Below are positions 1 through 5,334 of a stretch of DNA of 5,334 bases, piece after piece. The position numbers were made by a program, and so were the translations under genes. Location: contig JAHEFN010000183.1 in assembly GCA_024640185.1 (NCBI GenBank), positions 1 to 5,334 of the forward strand, given 5' to 3'. The notes below the pieces were generated by a model that made no database searches, was not told the DNA's origin, and saw only the letters and a program-made list of their open reading frames with translations. Within the stretch, counting starts at the first letter, position 1; each line of letters starts with the position of its first letter. The stretch comes from Gemmatimonadota bacterium. Lineage in GTDB: Bacteria > Gemmatimonadota > Gemmatimonadetes > Gemmatimonadales > GWC2-71-9.

Positions 1-954
1 ACCGGCTGCGTCCTGCCGCTGATCGGTGGTCCGATGTACCCCTGTTCCAACGCCGAGCTGGTCGCCGCCATCTCGGCGGCGGGCGCGCTGGGCGTGGTTC
101 AACCGCTGGCCCTCGAGTTCGTCCACCGGCAGCCGCTCCGCGACGGGCTTCGGTACATCCGAACCCTGACTGATGCGCCGATCGGCATGAACGCGCTGAT
201 CGAGGGCTCCTCACGGCGATACCGTGCCCGGATGGAGGAGTGGGTCGCGATCGCCCTCGAGGAAGGGGTGCGCTTCTTCATCACCTCCCTCGGCAACCCG
301 CGATGGGTCGTCGACCGGGTCGCTCCCCACGGCGGCATCGTCTACCACGACGCCACCGAGGCCAAATGGGGGGCCAAGGGCGTCGATGCCGGGGCACGTG
401 GCCTCATCGCCGTCAACAACCTCGCCGGTGGGCACGCGGGTGGCCGGGACCCGGCGGCACTGCTCGACGAGCTGCGACCCTTCGGGGTGCCCGTGGTCGC
501 CGCGGGAGGCGTCGGCCGGGCGTCACAGTTCCGGGCGATGCTCGACCTCGGCTACGACGGCGTCCAGTGTGGCACCCGGTTCATTGCCACCACGGAGTGC
601 ACGGCAGCGGAGAGCTACAAGCAGGCCATCGTCGCCGCCCACGCCGATGACATCGTGCTGTCGGAGCGACTGACGGGCGTGCCGGTGGCGGTGATCCGGA
701 CCCCGTGGGTCGAACGGATCGGACTTCGCGCCGGCCCGCTTGCCCGATTCCTGCTCCGCCACCGACGCACTCGGCATTGGATGCGGAGCCTGTACGCCAT
801 CCGTTCGCTCTTCAGGCTCCGCCGCTCGTCCTACGACGCCTCGGGCAAGGGGGAGTACTGGCAGGCCGGACGCTCGGTCGACGGGATCGACGGCGTGGAA
901 CCGGTGGCCGCGATTCTGGGGCGTTTTGGCGAGGCAATCCGTCGCACATCCTGA
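1..954 (+). CDS. Nitronate monooxygenase-like FMN flavoprotein (5'-truncated by window edge)
   Basis: The reading frame is open from base 1, so the ATG at 34 is internal. The visible start TGCVLPLIGGPMYPCSN matches the first strand of the 2-nitropropane dioxygenase/nitronate monooxygenase TIM barrel (LPIIQAPM type), so probably only about ten residues are missing. 317 residues are visible. AGGHAGG at about 142-148 carries a His (145) in the position of the catalytic His of nitronate monooxygenase and FabK. PVVAAGGVG (164-172) and QCGTRFIATTE (189-199) are the usual FMN-phosphate-binding loops. The C-terminus YWQAGRSVDGID is also typical of the family. The family oxidises alkyl nitronates with FMN and O2 in the cytoplasm; some members are enoyl-ACP reductases or have unknown substrates. 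Oddities: the residue before AGGH is Leu rather than the Glu common in the family, and an Arg-rich segment lies at about 242-275. The fold is secure; the substrate is not. Confidence 0.88.
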   Translation, partial: TGCVLPLIGGPMYPCSNAELVAAISAAGALGVVQPLALEFVHRQPLRDGLRYIRTLTDAPIGMNALIEGSSRRYRARMEEWVAIALEEGVRFFITSLGNPRWVVDRVAPHGGIVYHDATEAKWGAKGVDAGARGLIAVNNLAGGHAGGRDPAALLDELRPFGVPVVAAGGVGRASQFRAMLDLGYDGVQCGTRFIATTECTAAESYKQAIVAAHADDIVLSERLTGVPVAVIRTPWVERIGLRAGPLARFLLRHRRTRHWMRSLYAIRSLFRLRRSSYDASGKGEYWQAGRSVDGIDGVEPVAAILGRFGEAIRRTS

Positions 955-966
955 TCGGACCCTCCC

Positions 967-994
967 TTACGAAATTCGCCCGAAGCCCTAATCT
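967..994 (+). promoter_or_regulatory. Weak sigma70-like promoter candidate for the TonB receptor gene
   Basis: TTACGA (967-972) and TAATCT (989-994) are separated by 16 bp, and each matches its consensus hexamer at three of six positions. They sit in the only non-coding DNA before the receptor gene and would give a leader of about 60-65 nt. The AT-rich patch makes a promoter plausible here, but the match is poor and promoter preferences of this phylum are not known to me. No Fur-box-like inverted repeat is visible between 955 and 1064. Confidence 0.2.
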
Positions 995-1053
995 TGAAGG
1001 AGCGTCCGGGGATCACAGCCCGGGACCAGTTCCTCCGTTTTCCCATGCATAGC

Positions 1054-1057
1054 GAGG
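1054..1057 (+). promoter_or_regulatory. Shine-Dalgarno sequence of the TonB receptor gene
   Basis: GAGG lies 7 nt before the ATG at 1065, which is near-ideal spacing. Together with the signal peptide that begins directly at this ATG, it fixes the start of the receptor gene. Confidence 0.75.
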
Positions 1058-1064
1058 TAATCGC

Positions 1065-1142
1065 ATGAGCATCAGTCGTTTGCGACTCCCGGGGATCGCC
1101 TGTGCCGCTGCGTTGCTCGCCGCGCCATACACAGCCATCGCC
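1065..1142 (+). other. Sec signal peptide of the TonB-dependent receptor
   Basis: Residues 1-26 have two Arg near the start (R5, R7), a hydrophobic core IACAAALLAA and a signal-peptidase-I site A24-I-A26, followed by Q27-Q28. No Cys follows the core in a lipobox context, so this is type I export rather than a lipoprotein signal. Confidence 0.85.
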
Positions 1143-3578
1143 CAACAGACCGCGACCATCCGCGGGACGGTGACCCGCGCGGTCGACGGCCAACCGATTG
1201 CCGGCGTGCAGATTCTGATCGTGGGGAGCGGTCTCGCCACCGCCACCAACACCTCCGGCAAGTACGTCCTGCAGCGGGTCCCCGGCGGGGCCCAGACGAT
1301 CCGGTTCCGCTGGCTCGGCTATTCCCCGGTCGAGCGGCAGGTGACCGTCTCGGGCGACATGGACCTCGACATCGCGATGGAGGCGAGGCCGGTCTCCCTG
1401 GCCGACATCACCGTTTCCGCCGCGTCACGTGAACCGGAACGGATCGTCGAGGCACCGGCCGCCGTGAGCCGTATCGATCCACGGGTCCTCCAGACCACCG
1501 CCCCGACCGGCCAGGCGCCGCTTGCCCTGGCACAGTCACCCGGCGTTGACCTGGTCCAGAACGGCGTCAACGACTTCAACATCAACGCCCGAGGCTTCAA
1601 CTCCTCACTCAACCGGCGTGTCCTGACCTTGCTTGACGGCCGTGACCTCGCGATTGCCTTCCTGGGTTCGCAAGAGTGGAACACCCTCCCTGTGGCGATG
1701 GACGAGCTTCGCTCCATGGAGCTGGTCCGTGGCCCCGGCTCAGCCCTCTACGGCGCCAATGCCTTCGCTGGCGTGATCAACATGACCTCACTCTCGCCGC
1801 GGGAGTCGCAGGGCACCAAGGTCTCGGTGTCGGGTGGTGAGCTGGAGTCGTTCAAGGTCGACGGCCGTTACGCGGCGGTCTTTGGCGAGGGGCGCTTCGG
1901 GTTCCGCATGAACGCCGGCTACTCGACCAATGACACCTGGACGCGTTCCCGCACGGCACTCGACTCGCTCGACCTGAGCCGGGAGTATGCCGAAGCCGGG
2001 GTGACCATCGGCAAGGTGCCGTTCGAGGTGGTACAGCTGGCAGGGCAGGAACTCGGCGCCGGGCGTGCCGCGACCGGCGATCGCGATCCGATCACTACCA
2101 CCTACGGCTCCGGCCGCCTCGACTACTACTTCGACAATGGTGGGGTGCTGACGATGGAGGGAGGCGCCTCCAGCGCCAAGAACGAGACCTATGTGACGGG
2201 CATCGGGCGGGTCCAGATCCTGGAGGGCTTCAAGCCCTACGGTCGCCTGGCCTACGACAGCGACCGGTTCAACCTCTTCGGGTACTGGAATCGCCGCGAG
2301 ACCAAGCAGCCCCAGATCTCGCTCGCCTCCTCGGCCCAACTGCTGGAGACCTCCGACATCTTCCACCTTGAGGGGCAGGCCAACACTCCCTTCATGGACG
2401 GCCAGGGCAAGGTGATTGTTGGCGCGTCCTTCAGGCAGTACAACGTCGATACCGATGGCAGCTTGATGGCCCCGGCCGATGACGACCGGTCCGACAAGAT
2501 CTACTCGGCCTATGGCCAGCTCGAGTATCGAATCAACGACCAGGTCCGCCTCGTGGGCGCGGCCCGCTACGACGAGGGCGATCTCTTCGACGGCCAGTTC
2601 TCGCCCAAGGCGGGCATCGTCTACTCGCCGTCGCCCAACCACTCGTTCCGTGCCACGGTCAACAAGGCGTTCCAGACCCCGAACTACTCGGAGTTCTTCC
2701 TCCGGGCCAATGCAGCGGCGCCACGGAATTTCGGGGCCCTCGAGGGGGCACTGCGCGCCTCCGCGCTGGGCCCGGCATTGGCCGGCGTCGCCCCGGGTGA
2801 GTTGTTCAGCAACTCGGCAGCCGTCCCGGTCCTGGCACTCGGCAACGCCGCCCTCGACGTCGAGAAGACCACCGGCTACGAGGTGGGCTACAAGGGCACC
2901 CTGTCATCGCGGATCTACCTGACTGTGGATGCCTACCTCAACAACATCACCAATTTCGTGACCGACCTGCTGCCCGCGATCAACCCCGAATACGGGGCCT
3001 GGACGGCTCCCGAGGCAGTGCCGGAGCCGTTCCGTGAGACCCTTGTGACCACCGTGCGCACCCTGCTCGCCGGCAACCCGGCGACCGCACTGGCCGCCGC
3101 GGGACTCTCGAGGGTCAACGGCAGTACGGCCGTCGTCCTCTCCTACGGCAACGCTGGCGAGGTTGACCAGAAGGGCCTCGACATCGGCCTGGGAGTGCAG
3201 CTGACCGACGACCTGCTCCTCAACGGGTCGGTCTCGTTCTTCTCCTTCGACGTGGTCTCCCAGCAGGCGGGCGACAAGCTCCTCGCCAACACCCCCGAGC
3301 GGAAGGGCACCGTCACGCTCAACTACAACGGGAGCACCAACGGCCTCAACGGCTCGATCTCGATGCGGATGATCCAGAGCTACGAATGGGCGGCCGGTGT
3401 ATTCGCCGGCACGGTCCCGAGCAACGAGATGGTCGACGCCTCGCTCGGCTATCAGGTGTCGCCCTACCTGCGGCTCTTCGCCGTCGGCACCAACATCTTC
3501 GACCAGCAACGCTTCCAGCTCTACGGCGGCTCGGTGCTCGGGCGCCGGGTTCTCGGCGGCGTGACCGTGACCTTCTAG
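1065..3578 (+). CDS. TonB-dependent outer-membrane receptor with N-terminal carboxypeptidase-regulatory-like domain
   Basis: This complete 837-residue protein imports an unidentified ligand across the outer membrane using energy from TonB-ExbBD. In order it shows: a signal peptide (1-26; basic start, Ala/Leu core, AIA before the cut, mature end QQTAT); a CarboxypepD_reg-like beta-sandwich (about 28-107, from TIRGTVTRAVDGQPIAGV, with GKYVLQRVPGG); a TonB-box-like DITVSA (114-119); a plug domain (about 128-242, with INARGFNS, LTLLDGRD and VRGPGSALYGANAFAGVIN); and a 22-strand-type barrel (about 250-837) ending in VTVTF, whose terminal Phe is the usual BAM signal. The plug resembles siderophore/cobalamin-type receptors more than SusC, and no SusD partner is in the window. 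Barrel stretches around 545-600 and 638-690 are Ala/Pro-rich and look like large extracellular loops. Base composition matches the neighbours. The ligand could be a siderophore, a cobalamin-like compound or another nutrient. Confidence 0.95.
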   Translation: MSISRLRLPGIACAAALLAAPYTAIAQQTATIRGTVTRAVDGQPIAGVQILIVGSGLATATNTSGKYVLQRVPGGAQTIRFRWLGYSPVERQVTVSGDMDLDIAMEARPVSLADITVSAASREPERIVEAPAAVSRIDPRVLQTTAPTGQAPLALAQSPGVDLVQNGVNDFNINARGFNSSLNRRVLTLLDGRDLAIAFLGSQEWNTLPVAMDELRSMELVRGPGSALYGANAFAGVINMTSLSPRESQGTKVSVSGGELESFKVDGRYAAVFGEGRFGFRMNAGYSTNDTWTRSRTALDSLDLSREYAEAGVTIGKVPFEVVQLAGQELGAGRAATGDRDPITTTYGSGRLDYYFDNGGVLTMEGGASSAKNETYVTGIGRVQILEGFKPYGRLAYDSDRFNLFGYWNRRETKQPQISLASSAQLLETSDIFHLEGQANTPFMDGQGKVIVGASFRQYNVDTDGSLMAPADDDRSDKIYSAYGQLEYRINDQVRLVGAARYDEGDLFDGQFSPKAGIVYSPSPNHSFRATVNKAFQTPNYSEFFLRANAAAPRNFGALEGALRASALGPALAGVAPGELFSNSAAVPVLALGNAALDVEKTTGYEVGYKGTLSSRIYLTVDAYLNNITNFVTDLLPAINPEYGAWTAPEAVPEPFRETLVTTVRTLLAGNPATALAAAGLSRVNGSTAVVLSYGNAGEVDQKGLDIGLGVQLTDDLLLNGSVSFFSFDVVSQQAGDKLLANTPERKGTVTLNYNGSTNGLNGSISMRMIQSYEWAAGVFAGTVPSNEMVDASLGYQVSPYLRLFAVGTNIFDQQRFQLYGGSVLGRRVLGGVTVTF

Positions 3579-3591
3579 CCTACCGGTCGGC

Positions 3592-3634
3592 ATGAGACGC
3601 GCCCCTCCGCTCCACGCGGGGGGGCGCGTCTCGT
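3592..3634 (+). terminator. Long GC-rich hairpin after the TonB receptor gene, probable terminator
   Basis: GAGACGCGCCCC (3594-3605) and GGGGCGCGTCTC (3621-3632) are perfect 12-bp inverted copies. The stem continues inward through a T-G wobble (3606/3620) and CCGC/GCGG (3607-3610/3616-3619) to a 5-nt loop, and outward through one wobble and one A-T pair. This gives about 19 paired positions. It starts 13 nt after the receptor stop codon. The T-tract is nearly absent (GTTCC follows), so it may terminate weakly, work with Rho, or mainly protect the 3' end of the mRNA. Confidence 0.7.
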
Positions 3635-3662
3635 TCCGAAGCGGTCCCCGATCGTCTATGGT
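3634..3662 (+). promoter_or_regulatory. Possible promoter of the esterase gene, placed for a leaderless transcript
   Basis: TTCCGA (3634-3639) and TATGGT (3657-3662) are 17 bp apart, the optimal spacing. TATGGT matches TATAAT at four of six positions; the -35 matches three of six. Transcription would begin at about 3668-3670, right at the GTG start codon. This fits the lack of a Shine-Dalgarno sequence, but the evidence is motif similarity only. Confidence 0.28.
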
Positions 3663-3667
3663 GTAGC

Positions 3668-4423
3668 GTGCCAAGCCTCCCGCCTCTCACCATCCTCCCC
3701 GCTGTCGCGGGCCCGGGCTCAGCCAGCCGCGACATCCTCGTCGCGCTGCCACCGGGGTACGCCACCTCGGCCAAGCGCTATCCGGTGGTCTACCTGCAGG
3801 ACGGCCAGAACCTCTTCGACCCCGCCACCTCCTTCGCCGGCGACTGGGGATTGCTGGAGACCCTCGCCACCCGCGGCCGTGCCTCGCCCGCGATCCTCGT
3901 CGGTGTCCCCAACCTCGGTCCCGGCCGGCTCAAGGAATACTCCCCGTTCGACGATCCCATCCGGGGCATCGGCGAGGGTGTCGGCTACCTCGAGTGGCTG
4001 ACCGGCACCGTCAAGCCACTCATCGATGGCGCCTTCCGAACCAAGCCTGGGCGCAACCACACCGCCGTGGGCGGCTCATCGATGGGTGGCCTCTTCGCGA
4101 CCTATGCCCTGGTGGCGGGGGCGGCGACCTTCGGCGCGGCGTGGGCCCTCTCACCCGCCTATTGGTATGCCGATGGGCGGGTCTACCACTGGCTCCGTCG
4201 ACAGCCCGCCCCGGTCGGCAGGCTCTGGCTGGATGCCGGCGAGATGGAGGGCGAGGATCAGCTGCTCGACATCCGCCGCATGCGCGACCTGCTCCTCGGC
4301 CGGGGCTGGACGCTGGACGGCTCGCTGCGGTACCTCGAGGACCCCGACGGCGACCATGACGAGGCCAGCTGGGGCCGCCGGGTGCGCGCACACTGGCGGG
4401 AACTGGTGGGGATGGTCAGCTAG
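3668..4423 (+). CDS. Alpha/beta-hydrolase of the Fes/IroE/esterase-D superfamily (putative esterase)
   Basis: A complete 251-residue serine hydrolase of the putative-esterase family (PF00756 type). LPPGYATSAKRYPVVYLQDGQNLFD (28-51, quoted only for its conserved YPVVYLQDGQN core) is the typical N-terminal strand and oxyanion region. GGSSMGG (135-141) is the nucleophile elbow with Ser138. LWLDAGEMEGED (187-197) follows the strand that usually precedes the catalytic acid (Asp189, Glu194 or Asp197). GDHDEASW (228-235) supplies His230. No signal peptide or membrane segment is seen, so the enzyme is probably cytoplasmic. The GTG start at 3668 is the likely start because only 20 residues precede the first conserved strand; no Shine-Dalgarno is visible. 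Its 3' end overlaps the convergent efflux gene by 4 bp. Relatives hydrolyse siderophore esters, S-formylglutathione, acyl or feruloyl esters. A siderophore role is suggested only by the receptor upstream. Confidence 0.87.
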   Translation: MPSLPPLTILPAVAGPGSASRDILVALPPGYATSAKRYPVVYLQDGQNLFDPATSFAGDWGLLETLATRGRASPAILVGVPNLGPGRLKEYSPFDDPIRGIGEGVGYLEWLTGTVKPLIDGAFRTKPGRNHTAVGGSSMGGLFATYALVAGAATFGAAWALSPAYWYADGRVYHWLRRQPAPVGRLWLDAGEMEGEDQLLDIRRMRDLLLGRGWTLDGSLRYLEDPDGDHDEASWGRRVRAHWRELVGMVS

Positions 4424-4439
4424 GACTCCTGGCTGACCA
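4413..4439. terminator. Stem-loop spanning both convergent stop codons, candidate bidirectional terminator
   Basis: Bases 4413-4424 pair with 4428-4439 around a 3-nt loop (ACT). Eleven of twelve pairs are Watson-Crick and one is T-G (4421/4431). Both stop codons (TAG at 4421-4423 on the plus strand and at 4422-4420 on the minus strand) lie inside the left arm. There is no T-tract on either side. On the minus strand the wobble becomes a C-A mismatch, so the plus-strand RNA folds slightly better. With no intergenic space, this is the only visible barrier to convergent read-through. Confidence 0.5.
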
Positions 4440-5334
4440 CCGGATGCTCCGCGGTTTTCGGCGCCCAGTCCATCGCTCCCGGGAAGACCCGGGCGAGCAC
4501 CCGCAGCATTGCGCTCCGGCCATCGTCGAGGATCTCGTAGAAGGTCGGAATCACCACCAGGGTGAGCACTGCCGAGGAGATCACCCCGCCGATCACCGCC
4601 CGACCGAGTGGAGCCCGGAAGTCGGCCCCCTCACCGACACCCATGGCCACCGGGATCATCCCGGCAATCAGGGCGAAGGTGGTCATCAGGATCGGCCGCA
4701 GCCGGATCCGACCGGCCTCGATCAGCGCCTCGCGCAGCGGCATCCCCTGGCGCTCACGGGCCCACTTGGCGAAGTCGATCAGCAGGATCGCGTTCTTGGC
4801 AACGATCCCCATCAACAGGATCACCCCGATCAGCGACATGATGTTGAGGGTGTCGTTGGTGATGAGCAACGCCACCACCACGCCGATGAGCGACAGCGGC
4901 AGCGACACGAGGATCGCCAGCGGATCGAGGAATGACCCGAACTGGACCACCAGGATCAGGTACATCATCAGCACCGCGATGCCGAGCGCCGTGAACACCG
5001 AGGTGAAGACCTCGGCCTGTTCCCGACCCTGTCCACCGACCTGCACCGTGTACTCCGGCGGCCACGGCATCTGGGCCAACTGGGCCTGGACATCGGCGGT
5101 GATGGCATCGAGGGCACGGCCCTCGGTGTTCGCCTCGAGGGTGATCACCTTTTCACGGTCGAGATGGTCGATCTGGGCCGGCGCCTGCTTGAGGGAGATC
5201 CGGGCGACCTGGCTGAGTGGAATCACCCGGGCACTGCCGTCGGCCCCCCGCACCGTGAGCGGCAGGGTCTGCAGGTCCAGCGCGCGGGACCGGGCACTCG
5301 GGGCAAGCCGGACCCGAACGTCGCGGGTCTCCCC
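4420..5334 (-). CDS. RND-family multidrug efflux permease, AcrB/MdtB type (C-terminal part; N-terminus outside window)
   Basis: The minus-strand frame is open to the window edge. The visible 304 residues are the last third of an inner-membrane proton-driven efflux pump (usually about 1,020-1,060 residues). Residues 1-110 are the periplasmic docking/PC2 portion (VIPLSQVARIS, APAQIDHLDREKVITLEAN, VGGQGREQAEVF). Five membrane segments (TM8-TM12) follow at about 114-131, 137-158, 166-188, 213-232 and 246-267. GIVAKNAILLIDFA and RLRPILMTT are hallmark motifs. Lys180, Arg211 and Thr218 align without gaps with the AcrB proton-relay residues K940, R971 and T978, so transport activity is likely retained. 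GRAVIGGVISSAVLTLVVIPTFY is the usual TM12, quoted here for its GG and VIP turns. A tail of about 35 residues follows. Partner membrane-fusion protein and outer-membrane factor would lie beyond the right edge. The substrate range is unknown; HAE1 drug efflux is more likely than metal efflux. Confidence 0.95.
   Translation of the reverse strand, partial: GETRDVRVRLAPSARSRALDLQTLPLTVRGADGSARVIPLSQVARISLKQAPAQIDHLDREKVITLEANTEGRALDAITADVQAQLAQMPWPPEYTVQVGGQGREQAEVFTSVFTALGIAVLMMYLILVVQFGSFLDPLAILVSLPLSLIGVVVALLITNDTLNIMSLIGVILLMGIVAKNAILLIDFAKWARERQGMPLREALIEAGRIRLRPILMTTFALIAGMIPVAMGVGEGADFRAPLGRAVIGGVISSAVLTLVVIPTFYEILDDGRSAMLRVLARVFPGAMDWAPKTAEHPVVSQES

Noticed and set aside
997..1002. AAGGAG Shine-Dalgarno-like sequence
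   Set aside because: No ATG, GTG or TTG start codon follows within a usable distance, so it does not mark a gene.
1006..1023. CCGGG/CCCGG inverted repeat with an 8-nt loop upstream of the receptor, considered as a terminator or operator
   Set aside because: Only five base pairs and no T-tract; such short repeats are common in DNA this GC-rich.
955..1064. Search for a Fur box or other iron-responsive operator before the receptor gene
   Set aside because: No GATAAT-type repeats or convincing 19-bp palindrome is present; CGAAATTCG (970-978) is too short to call an operator.
1788..2642. A 284-codon open frame on the minus strand inside the receptor gene
   Set aside because: Its product is rich in Val, Gly, Glu, Arg and Asp with no recognisable motif, as expected for the antisense shadow of a GC-rich gene. 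The plus-strand frame encodes a clear receptor throughout.
2904..3674. A 256-codon minus-strand open frame covering the receptor 3' end and the intergenic hairpin
   Set aside because: Same low-complexity shadow composition with no domain signal; it runs across the hairpin and the start of the hydrolase gene, where a real gene would conflict with both.
4444..4935. A 163-codon plus-strand open frame, rich in His, Asp, Gln and Arg, opposite the efflux gene
   Set aside because: The His/Gln/Asp-rich product mirrors antisense hydrophobic membrane codons of the RND permease; no ribosome-binding site or motif supports it.
1..5334. tRNA, rRNA, CRISPR repeats, insertion-sequence ends, phage or defence genes
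   Set aside because: No spaced direct repeats, terminal inverted repeats, transposase motifs or structured-RNA signatures were seen on either strand.

Overview
The window is 5,334 bp of uniformly GC-rich bacterial DNA holding four protein genes, two of them cut by the window edges. An outer-membrane TonB-dependent receptor and an RND efflux permease show that the host is Gram-negative. The strong GC bias, and a receptor that joins a carboxypeptidase-regulatory-like N-domain to a siderophore-type plug after an 'AxA-QQ' signal-peptide end, resemble Gemmatimonadota or related soil/freshwater phyla. That placement is an impression from sequence style and was not tested.

Layout: (1) 1-954, plus strand, a nearly complete nitronate monooxygenase-like flavoprotein whose first few residues lie outside the window; it carries an unusual Arg-rich segment near its C-terminus. 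(2) 955-1064, a 110-bp gap with a weak promoter candidate and a clear ribosome-binding site. (3) 1065-3578, plus strand, a complete 837-residue TonB-dependent outer-membrane receptor. (4) 3579-3667, an 89-bp gap filled by a 19-bp hairpin (likely terminator) and a possible promoter. (5) 3668-4423, plus strand, a 251-residue alpha/beta-hydrolase of the Fes/IroE/esterase-D superfamily with a GTG start. (6) 4420-5334, minus strand, the C-terminal 304 residues of an AcrB/MdtB-type RND permease, running off the right edge.

The receptor and the hydrolase could form an uptake-and-release pair, in which an esterase frees the ligand imported by the receptor, as Fes or IroE does for catecholate siderophores. 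The ligand cannot be read from the sequence, no Fur-like operator is visible, and a terminator-like hairpin separates the two genes. The flavoprotein and the efflux pump look unrelated to them.

The most distinctive structure is the convergent junction at 4413-4439. The hydrolase and efflux genes end on opposite strands in the same CTAG, and that tetranucleotide lies inside a 12-bp stem-loop made largely of coding sequence. No tRNA, rRNA, CRISPR array, insertion sequence or phage gene is visible. I find no clear sign of a new multi-gene system; this looks like an ordinary chromosomal region with a few details worth checking.
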